Positions 1-7,162 of a DNA stretch of 8,736 nucleotides are shown piece after piece. The DNA is taken from assembly GCA_035259385.1 (NCBI GenBank), contig DATFWL010000303.1, forward strand, positions 1 through 8,736, written 5' to 3'. The notes beneath the pieces were generated by a model. It was not told where the DNA came from and made no database searches. It worked only from the letters and a program-made list of their open reading frames with translations. This DNA comes from QHWK01 sp035259385 (GTDB lineage: Bacteria > Acidobacteriota > Vicinamibacteria > Vicinamibacterales > CAVVIG01). The translations under genes were made by a program, and so were the position numbers. The first letter of the stretch is position 1. Each line of letters begins with the position of its first letter.

Positions 1-1
1 C

Positions 2-3000
2 AAGCGGGGGATTTCCATTCTGGATCTGATCGGATTGCCTCCGGGAGCGGAGGATCTGATTCCGAGCGACATCGCCGAACAACTCGAAAAGATCGCCGTC
101 CTCGACTACGCCGCGTCAACGAGCGACGACGTGCACGTCTATCGAGGGACGGTGCAATGCCTGGCGGATATGGGAGTGCCGTCGCTCCGGAGCTGGCCGG
201 TCGAAGCGCCCTTGCTGAATGCCGGCGCGCCCTTCCAATTGATTCGTCGGCGCACTGCCACGCCACCGGGGCAGAACGTCGAGCCTGCGCCCTCCGGCTG
301 GCAAATCGACCTCGCGCTCGACCGCATAGCGATCACGATTCCAGGACTCCGGCCGGCGAAGCAAGTCACGACCGGCCAACTGTCGGAATCGTATCTCGTC
401 GTCGATGACACGAAGAGCAGAGTCCGCATCGTCGGCGGCGGCACGCTGCGCATCGCGAGTCGACCGGGCGGCGGCGCGCCGGCCGTCAGCTTCGTCGCGC
501 CGTCGGATCCACTCGATCCCGATGCGGCCACCGGCGCGCTGTTCAGCGTCGGTTTCGATCCGCCGCATTTCTTTATCGGCGGCTCTGATGTCGGTCTCAC
601 CGTCGATCGGCTGACCTACGACGATTCGCTGGTGTTCACGCCTGAAGAGATCGTCGCGCGCGGACACGACGACACGTGGCGCGGCTTGTCGATTCGGGAA
701 GCGACGCTGTACCTGCCGCGCAACGCGCCGTGGATCGGCGATGTGAACGTCGGCGTGCGAGATGTGCTGCTCGGTTCGCCGTTCGGCCTGCAGGGCGAGA
801 TCCGCGTCGAGTTCGGTCCGGGCACGGCGGATCCGCAGACCGTGAACTTCTTCGAACAGATCGCCGCGAACCCGATGGTCGAAGCTCAGCTCGGACCGGC
901 GACGTTCAAGCCGGACGGTACCGGCACCGTCACCTTCACGCCGACGAGCGGGCCGACGGCGTTGATTCGAGCCGACGCCGTCGACCCATTCGTCTGGGCG
1001 CTGCCCAACCGGACGTCGACGATCACCGACAAGACCACCGGCTACTTCGCTGCGAAAGCCGGTGACCTGCTGACGCTCAATCCGGTCGGAAAAGACGAGA
1101 ACGCCAACGACACGGTGGGACCACCGACCGCGATCACCTTCGTCGAGCAGACGCAGGCGCCGCCGCCGGTGATCAATCTCACGACGCCCACCGTTGCCTT
1201 CGGCAATCAGCCGTCGCTGACCAACGTCGCGTATCTGAGCGGTCCGGCGCAGCAACTGAACGATCTGCAGATCTCGTTCGGCGCAACGCCCGATTCTGCG
1301 GACAACACATGGCAACTTGGCCTCGGAGCGGTCGCCGACACGAAATGGGGAGCGGGTCCCTTCAAGCCGCATTTTCCGTCGGTGCTGGGCCGACACGATC
1401 TGGTGCTCACCGACAAAGCCAAGCACGTCCGCCGCGTCGTCGTCGAAGTCATTGCCCAAGGGTCGGTGCTGATGGCCGGCGAGCCCGGCGTCTATCAGAT
1501 TGCGAACGGGCAGGCGTCGATCGTGGCGATTCGCGCGGTCGAAGGCACGTTCCAGCAGAACACGTTTTTTCAGAACGGCACCTTCGTGCCAGCGTCCGAG
1601 GCCGCCACCGTTGCCAACGGTGCCGTCAGCGTGCCAGCGCAGGAGATCGCCAGCGTGACGCTGGCGCTTGGCGCTGCGAACGACCCGGGTGGACCTGCGA
1701 CCCCGACGGGCACGCCTGCGCCGGTGACCCACGTGCGCGTGCTGATGGACTTTAACAACGAGCACGAATACTCGTGGGGCGATCTCGGACTGCCTGGGCC
1801 GTGTACTCCCGCGACGCTGCGCGACTGGGCCGCGAAGTTCCCGGGCAACGAGTTCGTCGTGATCGGCCGCACCTGCGACATCGGCACCGACGAGCGCAAC
1901 ACCCAGTTGTCGCAGCAGCGCGCCGACCGAGGGCGCGACATGCTCACGGCGACGACCGATCCCGACGCGATCGACAACGTGCGCGTCCACGCCCGCGGCG
2001 AGGCGTGGACGTGGTCCGAAGTCGGCGACGATCCCGCCGGTCAGAACGCCGAGGACGCCAGCCAGGACTTCAACGCCGACGACAAGATCGTCAAGCCGAA
2101 GGCACTGATCAAGGCGCAACATCCCGAACTCGTCGGCAACGACAAGTTCCTGCCGCTTCGACTCGAGTACCGGCGCGTCGACATCCACGTCAGCGGCCAG
2201 GTCACACCCAACGCGAACACGCCGGTGCAGCCCAACACATCGGCTCTGCAGACGCCGGAGTTGCGGCGCGCGCTCGTGCCCGGCAAGGACAGCAACGTGC
2301 CGATGCTGCCGGTGCCGAACAGCAGCCGCCGCGCCTATCGCGTGCAGCTCACGGTGCAGTGGGACAGCCCGACGGTCGCCAATCTCAGCGACGCGATTCC
2401 GACGAAGGCGGAGCTGCTGGTCACGTGGAAGAAAGCGCAACTCGACCTCCCGAACATCGGTCAGCAGACGACGCCGGTCGGGCCAGAAGTCTTCACGATC
2501 ATCGGCCGCTGGACCTACGACCCGCGCAGCACAGCGACCGAGTTCATGCTGTCGTTCGCCGACGAGGGCACCCCCGACGGCATCTTCTCGATTGATCAGA
2601 AAGTTGTTGCCACCGCGTTCCTCCTCGGTCCGGCGCTCATTTCCGGAATCGGGAAGAGCAGCGTCACCGGTGCCGGCGTGCGGCTCGGCGCGCTCCTCGG
2701 CGCGTGCGTCGCCGCGTCCCAGTTCGCGACGTCGGGCAAAGTGGCGTTTCACAAGATCGAGATCGACGAGAAACAGAAAGCGCTGAACACGCTGAAGGGA
2801 AGCCGGCAGCGGATCCTGTTCGACTACACGACGCAGGTCGATTTCGCGATCGCGGCGAACGTCATCAACATCAGTTCGTCGAAGCCGATCAAAGTCAAAT
2901 ACAAGAACGCCGGGATCGAGATCGACAATCAGAAGACCGGCCTCGATCGCTTCAATGTCGTCTACGAAGGCGCCAGCTTCGACATCGTCGATCCGGGGCA

Positions 3001-6000
3001 GTGGACGATCTCTGGTCCGCTCGGCGATCTCTTGCGCGTCGTCGGGACGAAGACAGGATCGGGTTCGACCTGGTACGAGTTCACGCTCGCGTTTGCGCTC
3101 GATCTCGGAGTGGTCAAGATCACGAGCGCCACGCTTCGCGTGACGTTCCCGAAGGACAACAACGGCAGCCTGGGCATCGAGCTGCGCGGCCTCGGCGTCG
3201 AGGTGAACATCCCGGGTGTGCTATCGGGCCAGGGAAGTCTCTCGGTCGGCAGCAACGGTGACTTCGCCGCCAACATCGGGGTGAAGATCATCCCGGCCAA
3301 CATCACCGCTCGCGCCGGGTTGTCGATCGCGAAGCCGGAAGCCGACATCGAGATGTCGCTGATCCTGCCGGTCGGCATTCCGCTCGGATCGAGTGGCCTC
3401 GGCATCTTCGGCTTCGTCGGCCGCTTCGTCGCGAACGGCAAGCGATCGCTCGGCGCGAACGCCGATCCGGTGCAGCGGGAGATCGACTGGTACTACAAAC
3501 CGCCGCCGAAGTACGAACCCAAACAGGGCGAATGGGCGCTCGGCCTCGGCGCGGTCGTCGGTACGTTGCCCGATACCGGATTCACGTTCAACGCCGTCGG
3601 CATGGTGACGGTCGCTTTTCCCGATGTGGAAGTGATCGTCAGCCTCGACGCGAAGATGCTGAGCAAAGCGTCGACGCCGACCGACAGCGCGCAGAAACCG
3701 CAGCAGCAGTCGTTCACTCTGCTCGGCATCATCGCCGTCAGCCAGGACGCGCTGGTGCTCGGAGTCCGCGGCGAGTACAAGATTGACAAGCTCCTCGACA
3801 TCAAAGTGCCGATCGACGGCTACTTCCCGTTCACCGGCAAGGGCGACTACTACCTGCGAATCGGATCGGACGCTCAAGGCGGGCGGACGGGCGATCCGGT
3901 CACCATCCTGGTCCTGCCGGGCATTCTCGGCTTGAAGGCGTGGGCCTACTTCATGATCGAGCAGAAGCAACTGCTGCTGCTCGGCGGCAAGCCGAATCTC
4001 AACTTCAACGGCTTCTCGATCGGGTTCGGCGCCGGCTGGCACGTCGACTGGCACGCCGGCCCAATCGCGCTCACGGCGAGCGCGGAGTTGAACGTCGGTC
4101 TCGGCACCAAGCCGTGGCTGGTCGCCGGCGAAGTCGACGTCGCCGGCAAGCTGTCGCTGATCGTGATCAGCATCTCCGCGCACGGTTCGATCTACGCGCT
4201 CGTTCGCGATGCCGGCTACGACCTCGAGGCGGAGTTCTGCGGCAAAATCGACCTGCTCCTGTTCTCGATCGAAGGCTGCGTGAAGATCCACGCAGGCAAT
4301 CTGAAGGACACGATTCCGGCCCCCGATCATCCGCTCCTCAAAGTGGACCTGACCGATCGGCGCGGCGCGGTGACTGGCGCCGCGGTGCAGTCGAGCCCGT
4401 TCCCCAGCGTGTGGCCGGACACGACGCCGGTGCTGCAGTTCTCGCACGCCGTGCAGAACAATCTGAGCGGCGGCGCGTTCGATCCCGGCCCCATCCTGCC
4501 CGGCGATCCATGGAGCGGGGCGACCGAGCTGAAGTACGCCTACCGGCTGACCGGCCTGAAGCTGCTCAAAGGCGGTGTCGAGCAACCGGGGCCGTTCGAC
4601 TCCGTCTGGTGGTGGCCGACGCACGCAGGCGGTGTGATCGATCCGAACGGCGTCGCGCCTTCTGAACACGAAGCGCGATCGCTCGCCCTTCTCAGCTGGC
4701 ATCCGGCGCCATGGCTGCGCAATCTGAGCGACGGCGGCCAGGGCGGACCGGCCGATCCGGCCAAGACGCTTGCGCACGTGTGCGATCCGCCGATGGTGCC
4801 GCCGCGCAATTGGGCGCTCGGGTGGAACGCCACCAAATTTGGACCGGGATCGGTGAAGCTGCGGCCGAACGCGGCTGTCGGCGCGCCGATGGTCTGCTAC
4901 TTCACGATCGAAGGCAAAGAGACCGGAGCGGGCAAACCGTATTCCGCGTATCAGGCGATCGTGAACGCCACTGGCGGCAACGTCGTACCGGGCGGCGTCC
5001 AGCAGTTCCCAGTGAACGTGACCATCCCGCAGGAGAACATCGTCGTCCACGGCGGCTACGAGATTCCCTACGTCGCCGAGCAGGTGCACTTCCTTCACAC
5101 GCTCCAGTTCGACGGCGCGCTCGCGGCGGCGGTGACGCAGCCGGCGCTGACGCTTGCGATCTGGGACAAGGGCGATCGGAAGCCGATTGGAACGCCCCGC
5201 TGCGATTCGTTCGCGGACCTTCATGTCGGCACGAAACTGCCGAGTCCGTTCGTGCACAATTCAGTGAAGTACGAAATCCTCACGACGCCGACAACGGCGC
5301 CCACGCCGATCTCCACGGCGGCCGGCGTCGCGCTGTGGGTCGCTTCGGCGGGGATGCGGATCACGCTGCCGGCCGCGTCCGCGCAGGTGTCGATCGACAC
5401 GATCCAGTTCGGCAACGTGCCGATGACGATATGGGCGTACGACGCGGCAGCGAATCCGGTCGGCTTCGCTGCCGGCACCGCCGCCGCGAATGTCGTTCAG
5501 ACGCTGACCGTCAGCGGCGCCGGCATTACGACGCTCGTCGCCTTCGGCGGACAGACATCGCCGCGCGTCGCCGGCGGCGCCATCCTGAAGGTGTGCTTCG
5601 CGACGACGGCGTTCACGGTGGCCAGCGGCACATTCCCGGCCGTTGAAGGGACGCTCAGCAACACGACAGCCCTCGTCTCGTGGCCGGGCGTCGTCGTCGC
5701 CACGATTGCGGTGCCTGGCGGCAGCATCCGGCTGGTTCGCTACACGCCGCCGTCTCAAGCGGGCGCGAACTGGCGATCGTTCCGCGTCGAGCAGTGGGAT
5801 GGAGGGCACGTCTACATCGCCAGCCTCGGCGGCGTGAGCTGGCCTGTCGACGGCATTCACAAGCAGAACGAGGACGCGAAGGACGGCAACAAGAACAATC
5901 TCGCCAACCCGTCCGGGCCGAACAACCCGAAGCCGGAGAAGCGCGCGCTGCTCGATCCCGATACCGACTACCAGATCGAGATCCACGTGCAGTGGCGCGG

Positions 6001-7162
6001 CTGGCGCAAACCGAAGCCCGACGACCCGGCGCCGAACGATCCGGCGCCGCCGCCGCTCGACGATACAGGCTGGACTGATTTTCCGGTGCTGACCTATGGC
6101 TTCCACACCGCGCCGGACGCGGGCGATCTCCCCCCGAGTCCGCCGCCGGTCGACTTTCTCGCAGAATCGACATTCGACGCACGCGGCGTCGCTCGCTACG
6201 TGAACGGCTTCGATCCCGACGGCACGGGCGCGCCGCATTTTCTCGATGACGCGATCGCAGTGAACTTCTCGGTCGACTATCTGGAGCAACTGCTCGCCCA
6301 GTACGGACGCGGAATGGTGTTCAAGCTGCGCCGCACCGATCCTCCGGCCGGTGCGCTCAGTTCGGGTGCGTTTCCAACGGAGATCGAGTTCCTTCCGCCG
6401 CCTGACGTGCCGTTCCAGCTGGATTGGAAGGATTCGTCGGCGAAGGACGTCGCCGATGCCTACTTCGACGCGTCGCTGCAACTGGCACCGTGCATCAACC
6501 CGAAGGTGACGACCGGCGGGGCGACGGCGGCGCTCACCGCGGCGCTCGAGCCGCGTGCCGACTACGATCTGCTGCTCGTCGCGCCGCCGCTCGCAGAGCT
6601 GACGAGCGATCAGATTTTGATCGACCGCGGGCACTTCCGGACGTCGCGTTATCGCAATCCGACCGCGATGCTGAAAGCGCTCGGGTTCTCCACTGGCGCC
6701 AAGCCGAATGCGATGCTGCCGCACGATGCGTTGCTCACCGACGACGTGTCGAAGAAACCGTGGCCGCCGCCGGCGGCGAAAATGACCAATGATCAGGACT
6801 TCGAACAGACGCTGTCGTCTCTCCAACTCGATCCATGGCCGCTGGCGACCGAGCCGCGGACCACGTTCATCTGGCGCTGGTCCGCCGGCGTGTGCAAGCT
6901 GGCGGCGGTGATTCTCGAGTGCGACGAGCCGCTGATCCGTGCAGGACGGATGAGCCTCGGCAATCTCTCGATCGGCGCCGCGTCATTCGCGTTGGCGCGC
7001 TCCAACGCGGCGACGACGCGAGTGATGTACACGCTCGCGGCGCCGATCGTTCCGGCCGACGGGGACGTGCTGAAGCTGGAAATCCAGGACGGCGCGAACA
7101 CGGTGGTCGGCCGACGCAGCCTCATTCCAGTTCCACGCCTGATTTACCAGGAGGTCTTATGA
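2..7162 (+). CDS. Giant multidomain beta-rich protein with internal OmpA-like domain (5' partial)
   Basis: The reading frame is open from the first complete codon at 2 to the TGA at 7160-7162, giving 2,386 residues. A TTG at 35 could serve as a start, but it has no convincing ribosome binding site and the frame stays open upstream, so I treat the gene as cut by the left edge. Residue numbers here count from the TTG at 35. Seen in order: beta-rich N-terminal modules (1-375), an Ig-like segment (376-473), an OmpA-like domain (564-722), a hydrophobic Gly/Ala-rich segment (857-897), a long run of amphipathic beta strands (about 900-1420), a Cys-bracketed galactose-binding-like module (1723-1854), an FnIII-like segment ending LLDPDTDY...FHTA (1970-2026), and an FRTSRY motif (2201-2206). 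No catalytic motif is visible. Known: OmpA-like domains bind peptidoglycan. Inferred: a structural or adhesive part of a large assembly, coupled to the next gene. The function is not recognised; that it is coding is near certain. Confidence 0.95.
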   Translation, partial: KRGISILDLIGLPPGAEDLIPSDIAEQLEKIAVLDYAASTSDDVHVYRGTVQCLADMGVPSLRSWPVEAPLLNAGAPFQLIRRRTATPPGQNVEPAPSGWQIDLALDRIAITIPGLRPAKQVTTGQLSESYLVVDDTKSRVRIVGGGTLRIASRPGGGAPAVSFVAPSDPLDPDAATGALFSVGFDPPHFFIGGSDVGLTVDRLTYDDSLVFTPEEIVARGHDDTWRGLSIREATLYLPRNAPWIGDVNVGVRDVLLGSPFGLQGEIRVEFGPGTADPQTVNFFEQIAANPMVEAQLGPATFKPDGTGTVTFTPTSGPTALIRADAVDPFVWALPNRTSTITDKTTGYFAAKAGDLLTLNPVGKDENANDTVGPPTAITFVEQTQAPPPVINLTTPTVAFGNQPSLTNVAYLSGPAQQLNDLQISFGATPDSADNTWQLGLGAVADTKWGAGPFKPHFPSVLGRHDLVLTDKAKHVRRVVVEVIAQGSVLMAGEPGVYQIANGQASIVAIRAVEGTFQQNTFFQNGTFVPASEAATVANGAVSVPAQEIASVTLALGAANDPGGPATPTGTPAPVTHVRVLMDFNNEHEYSWGDLGLPGPCTPATLRDWAAKFPGNEFVVIGRTCDIGTDERNTQLSQQRADRGRDMLTATTDPDAIDNVRVHARGEAWTWSEVGDDPAGQNAEDASQDFNADDKIVKPKALIKAQHPELVGNDKFLPLRLEYRRVDIHVSGQVTPNANTPVQPNTSALQTPELRRALVPGKDSNVPMLPVPNSSRRAYRVQLTVQWDSPTVANLSDAIPTKAELLVTWKKAQLDLPNIGQQTTPVGPEVFTIIGRWTYDPRSTATEFMLSFADEGTPDGIFSIDQKVVATAFLLGPALISGIGKSSVTGAGVRLGALLGACVAASQFATSGKVAFHKIEIDEKQKALNTLKGSRQRILFDYTTQVDFAIAANVINISSSKPIKVKYKNAGIEIDNQKTGLDRFNVVYEGASFDIVDPGQWTISGPLGDLLRVVGTKTGSGSTWYEFTLAFALDLGVVKITSATLRVTFPKDNNGSLGIELRGLGVEVNIPGVLSGQGSLSVGSNGDFAANIGVKIIPANITARAGLSIAKPEADIEMSLILPVGIPLGSSGLGIFGFVGRFVANGKRSLGANADPVQREIDWYYKPPPKYEPKQGEWALGLGAVVGTLPDTGFTFNAVGMVTVAFPDVEVIVSLDAKMLSKASTPTDSAQKPQQQSFTLLGIIAVSQDALVLGVRGEYKIDKLLDIKVPIDGYFPFTGKGDYYLRIGSDAQGGRTGDPVTILVLPGILGLKAWAYFMIEQKQLLLLGGKPNLNFNGFSIGFGAGWHVDWHAGPIALTASAELNVGLGTKPWLVAGEVDVAGKLSLIVISISAHGSIYALVRDAGYDLEAEFCGKIDLLLFSIEGCVKIHAGNLKDTIPAPDHPLLKVDLTDRRGAVTGAAVQSSPFPSVWPDTTPVLQFSHAVQNNLSGGAFDPGPILPGDPWSGATELKYAYRLTGLKLLKGGVEQPGPFDSVWWWPTHAGGVIDPNGVAPSEHEARSLALLSWHPAPWLRNLSDGGQGGPADPAKTLAHVCDPPMVPPRNWALGWNATKFGPGSVKLRPNAAVGAPMVCYFTIEGKETGAGKPYSAYQAIVNATGGNVVPGGVQQFPVNVTIPQENIVVHGGYEIPYVAEQVHFLHTLQFDGALAAAVTQPALTLAIWDKGDRKPIGTPRCDSFADLHVGTKLPSPFVHNSVKYEILTTPTTAPTPISTAAGVALWVASAGMRITLPAASAQVSIDTIQFGNVPMTIWAYDAAANPVGFAAGTAAANVVQTLTVSGAGITTLVAFGGQTSPRVAGGAILKVCFATTAFTVASGTFPAVEGTLSNTTALVSWPGVVVATIAVPGGSIRLVRYTPPSQAGANWRSFRVEQWDGGHVYIASLGGVSWPVDGIHKQNEDAKDGNKNNLANPSGPNNPKPEKRALLDPDTDYQIEIHVQWRGWRKPKPDDPAPNDPAPPPLDDTGWTDFPVLTYGFHTAPDAGDLPPSPPPVDFLAESTFDARGVARYVNGFDPDGTGAPHFLDDAIAVNFSVDYLEQLLAQYGRGMVFKLRRTDPPAGALSSGAFPTEIEFLPPPDVPFQLDWKDSSAKDVADAYFDASLQLAPCINPKVTTGGATAALTAALEPRADYDLLLVAPPLAELTSDQILIDRGHFRTSRYRNPTAMLKALGFSTGAKPNAMLPHDALLTDDVSKKPWPPPAAKMTNDQDFEQTLSSLQLDPWPLATEPRTTFIWRWSAGVCKLAAVILECDEPLIRAGRMSLGNLSIGAASFALARSNAATTRVMYTLAAPIVPADGDVLKLEIQDGANTVVGRRSLIPVPRLIYQEVL
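1160..1453 (+). other. Ig-like beta-sandwich segment within the giant protein
   Basis: Residues 376-473 of gene 1 begin after a Pro-rich linker (QAPPPVINL). They show alternating hydrophobic strands and close with a strand pair, RHDLVLTDKAKHVRRVVVEV, of the kind that ends bacterial Ig-like domains. There is no diagnostic motif, so the fold is inferred from the strand pattern alone. The segment sits about 90 residues before the OmpA-like domain and may be a spacer. Confidence 0.35.
1724..2200 (+). other. OmpA/MotB-like domain, variant ligand site
   Basis: Residues 564-722 carry the order of motifs of the OmpA C-terminal family. A first strand (VRVLMDF) is followed by a helix (TPATLRDWAAKF), then FVVIGRTCDIGTDERN, then LSQQRADRGRDML, then a VRVHARGEAW strand, and finally LEYRRVDIHV, matching the family's NRRVEI ending. 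Aligned without gaps to the canonical G-x-T-D-x-x-G-S-D-x-x-N motif, the Asp that contacts diaminopimelate falls on Cys614, with Asp615 one place later. The second contact, Arg in LSxxRA, is kept as Arg629. The stretch between GEAW (655-658) and YRRVDI (712-717) is about 53 residues, longer than usual, and acidic. Family membership is well supported; peptidoglycan binding by this copy is uncertain. Confidence 0.8.
2603..2725 (+). other. Gly/Ala-rich hydrophobic segment, possible membrane hairpin
   Basis: Residues 857-897 form two uncharged hydrophobic stretches, about 857-873 (VVATAFLLGPALISGIG) and 884-897 (LGALLGACVAASQF). A short polar stretch (KSSVTGAGVR) separates them. It is the only long hydrophobic, helix-prone stretch I see in gene 1. 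It could be a membrane-inserting hairpin or a buried helical pair. Its place about 135 residues after the OmpA-like domain and directly before the long beta-strand region suggests it divides two parts of the protein. Confidence 0.45.
2730..4300 (+). other. Long repeating beta-strand region, possibly DUF6603-like
   Basis: From about residue 900 to 1420 the protein is a chain of short amphipathic strands joined by Gly/Pro/Asp turns. Examples are LGIELRGLGVEVNIPGVLSG, IDWYYKPPPKY, ALGLGAVVGTLPDTGFTFNA, PIDGYFPFTGKGDYYLRIG and the Cys1402/Cys1415 pair near its end. The 'YYKPP ... G ... P ... VGM' style recalls the uncharacterised DUF6603 region of large bacterial and fungal proteins. I base that on memory of the pattern, not a search. 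The regular strand spacing would suit an elongated beta-solenoid, a lipid-transfer-like groove or a large barrel. No function can be assigned. Confidence 0.3.
5201..5596 (+). other. Cys-bracketed galactose-binding-like beta-sandwich module
   Basis: Residues 1723-1854 start with CDSFADLHVGT and end with AILKVCF, so a Cys opens and closes the module. Between them are PFVHNSVKYEI, a GMRITLPAA strand, VSIDTIQFGNVPMTIWAYDA, then VQTLTVSGAGITTLVAFGG. This order (Cys-x-x-Phe, 'lPaPa' strand, 'pvtvtAyDa', 'l.v.G.gI..v...g', closing Cys-Phe/Tyr) is what I know from jelly-roll, carbohydrate-binding-like modules in large bacterial proteins. The two Cys could pair. The ligand is unknown, and I see no calcium or sugar site I can be sure of. 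Confidence 0.55.
5861..5941 (+). other. Asn/Lys-rich hydrophilic loop
   Basis: Residues 1943-1969 contain seven Asn and five Lys in 27 residues, with no bulky hydrophobic residue apart from one Leu. The protein around it is poor in Lys. The loop lies between VSWPVDGIH and the strand LLDPDTDYQIEIHV, so it looks like a disordered insertion within, or just before, an FnIII-like unit. Confidence 0.5.
5942..6115 (+). other. FnIII-like segment with Pro/Asp-rich insertion
   Basis: Residues 1970-2026 carry the LLDPDTDYQIEIHVQW strand ('L-x-P-x-T-x-Y' of fibronectin III units) and close with YGFHTAPD, the usual final strand. Between them is a proline and aspartate-rich stretch (KPKPDDPAPNDPAPPPLDD), probably an extended loop. 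Only the second half of an FnIII fold is clear, so the boundaries are approximate. Confidence 0.45.
7149..7154 (+). promoter_or_regulatory. Ribosome binding site AGGAGG for the second gene
   Basis: A perfect AGGAGG lies inside the last codons of gene 1 (Tyr-Gln-Glu-Val-Leu-stop), with four bases (TCTT) between it and the ATG at 7159. The spacing is slightly short, but the match is the strongest possible. It fixes the start of gene 2 and, with the ATGA overlap, supports translational coupling of the two genes. Confidence 0.88.
7159..7162 (+). other. ATGA stop/start overlap between the two genes
   Basis: ATG (7159-7161) starts gene 2 and TGA (7160-7162) ends gene 1. Such four-base overlaps are typical of genes in one operon whose products are made together, because a ribosome finishing the first gene can re-initiate on the second. 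It implies no separate promoter or terminator between them. Confidence 0.9.

Noticed and set aside
35..37. TTG as the true start of gene 1
   Set aside because: No clear ribosome binding site precedes it, and the frame is open to the left edge (KRGISILDLIG...), so the gene probably begins upstream. It cannot be excluded.
1774..2595. Plus-strand open frame of 273 codons inside gene 1
   Set aside because: Arg/His-rich shadow in another frame of the OmpA-like region, with no ribosome binding site or domain pattern.
2630..2670. Walker A-like GIGKSS in the hydrophobic segment
   Set aside because: The residue six places before the Lys is Leu, not Gly or Ala, so the A/G-x4-GK-S/T pattern is not met, and there is no Walker B or ATPase context.
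116..2752. Long open frame on the minus strand (878 codons), with similar ones at 3221-5257 and 5261-6826
   Set aside because: These are in exact codon register with gene 1, so their stops would need TTA, CTA or TCA codons in gene 1, and those are very rare in this GC-rich gene (TCA at 116, 5261 and 6983; CTA at 3221; TTA at 7157). The products are Arg-rich with no domain-like pattern.
6005..6064. Short direct repeat GACCCGGCGCC/GATCCGGCGCC as a DNA repeat element
   Set aside because: It encodes a Pro/Asp-rich linker (DPAP...DPAP). This is ordinary low-complexity coding sequence rather than a mobile or regulatory repeat.
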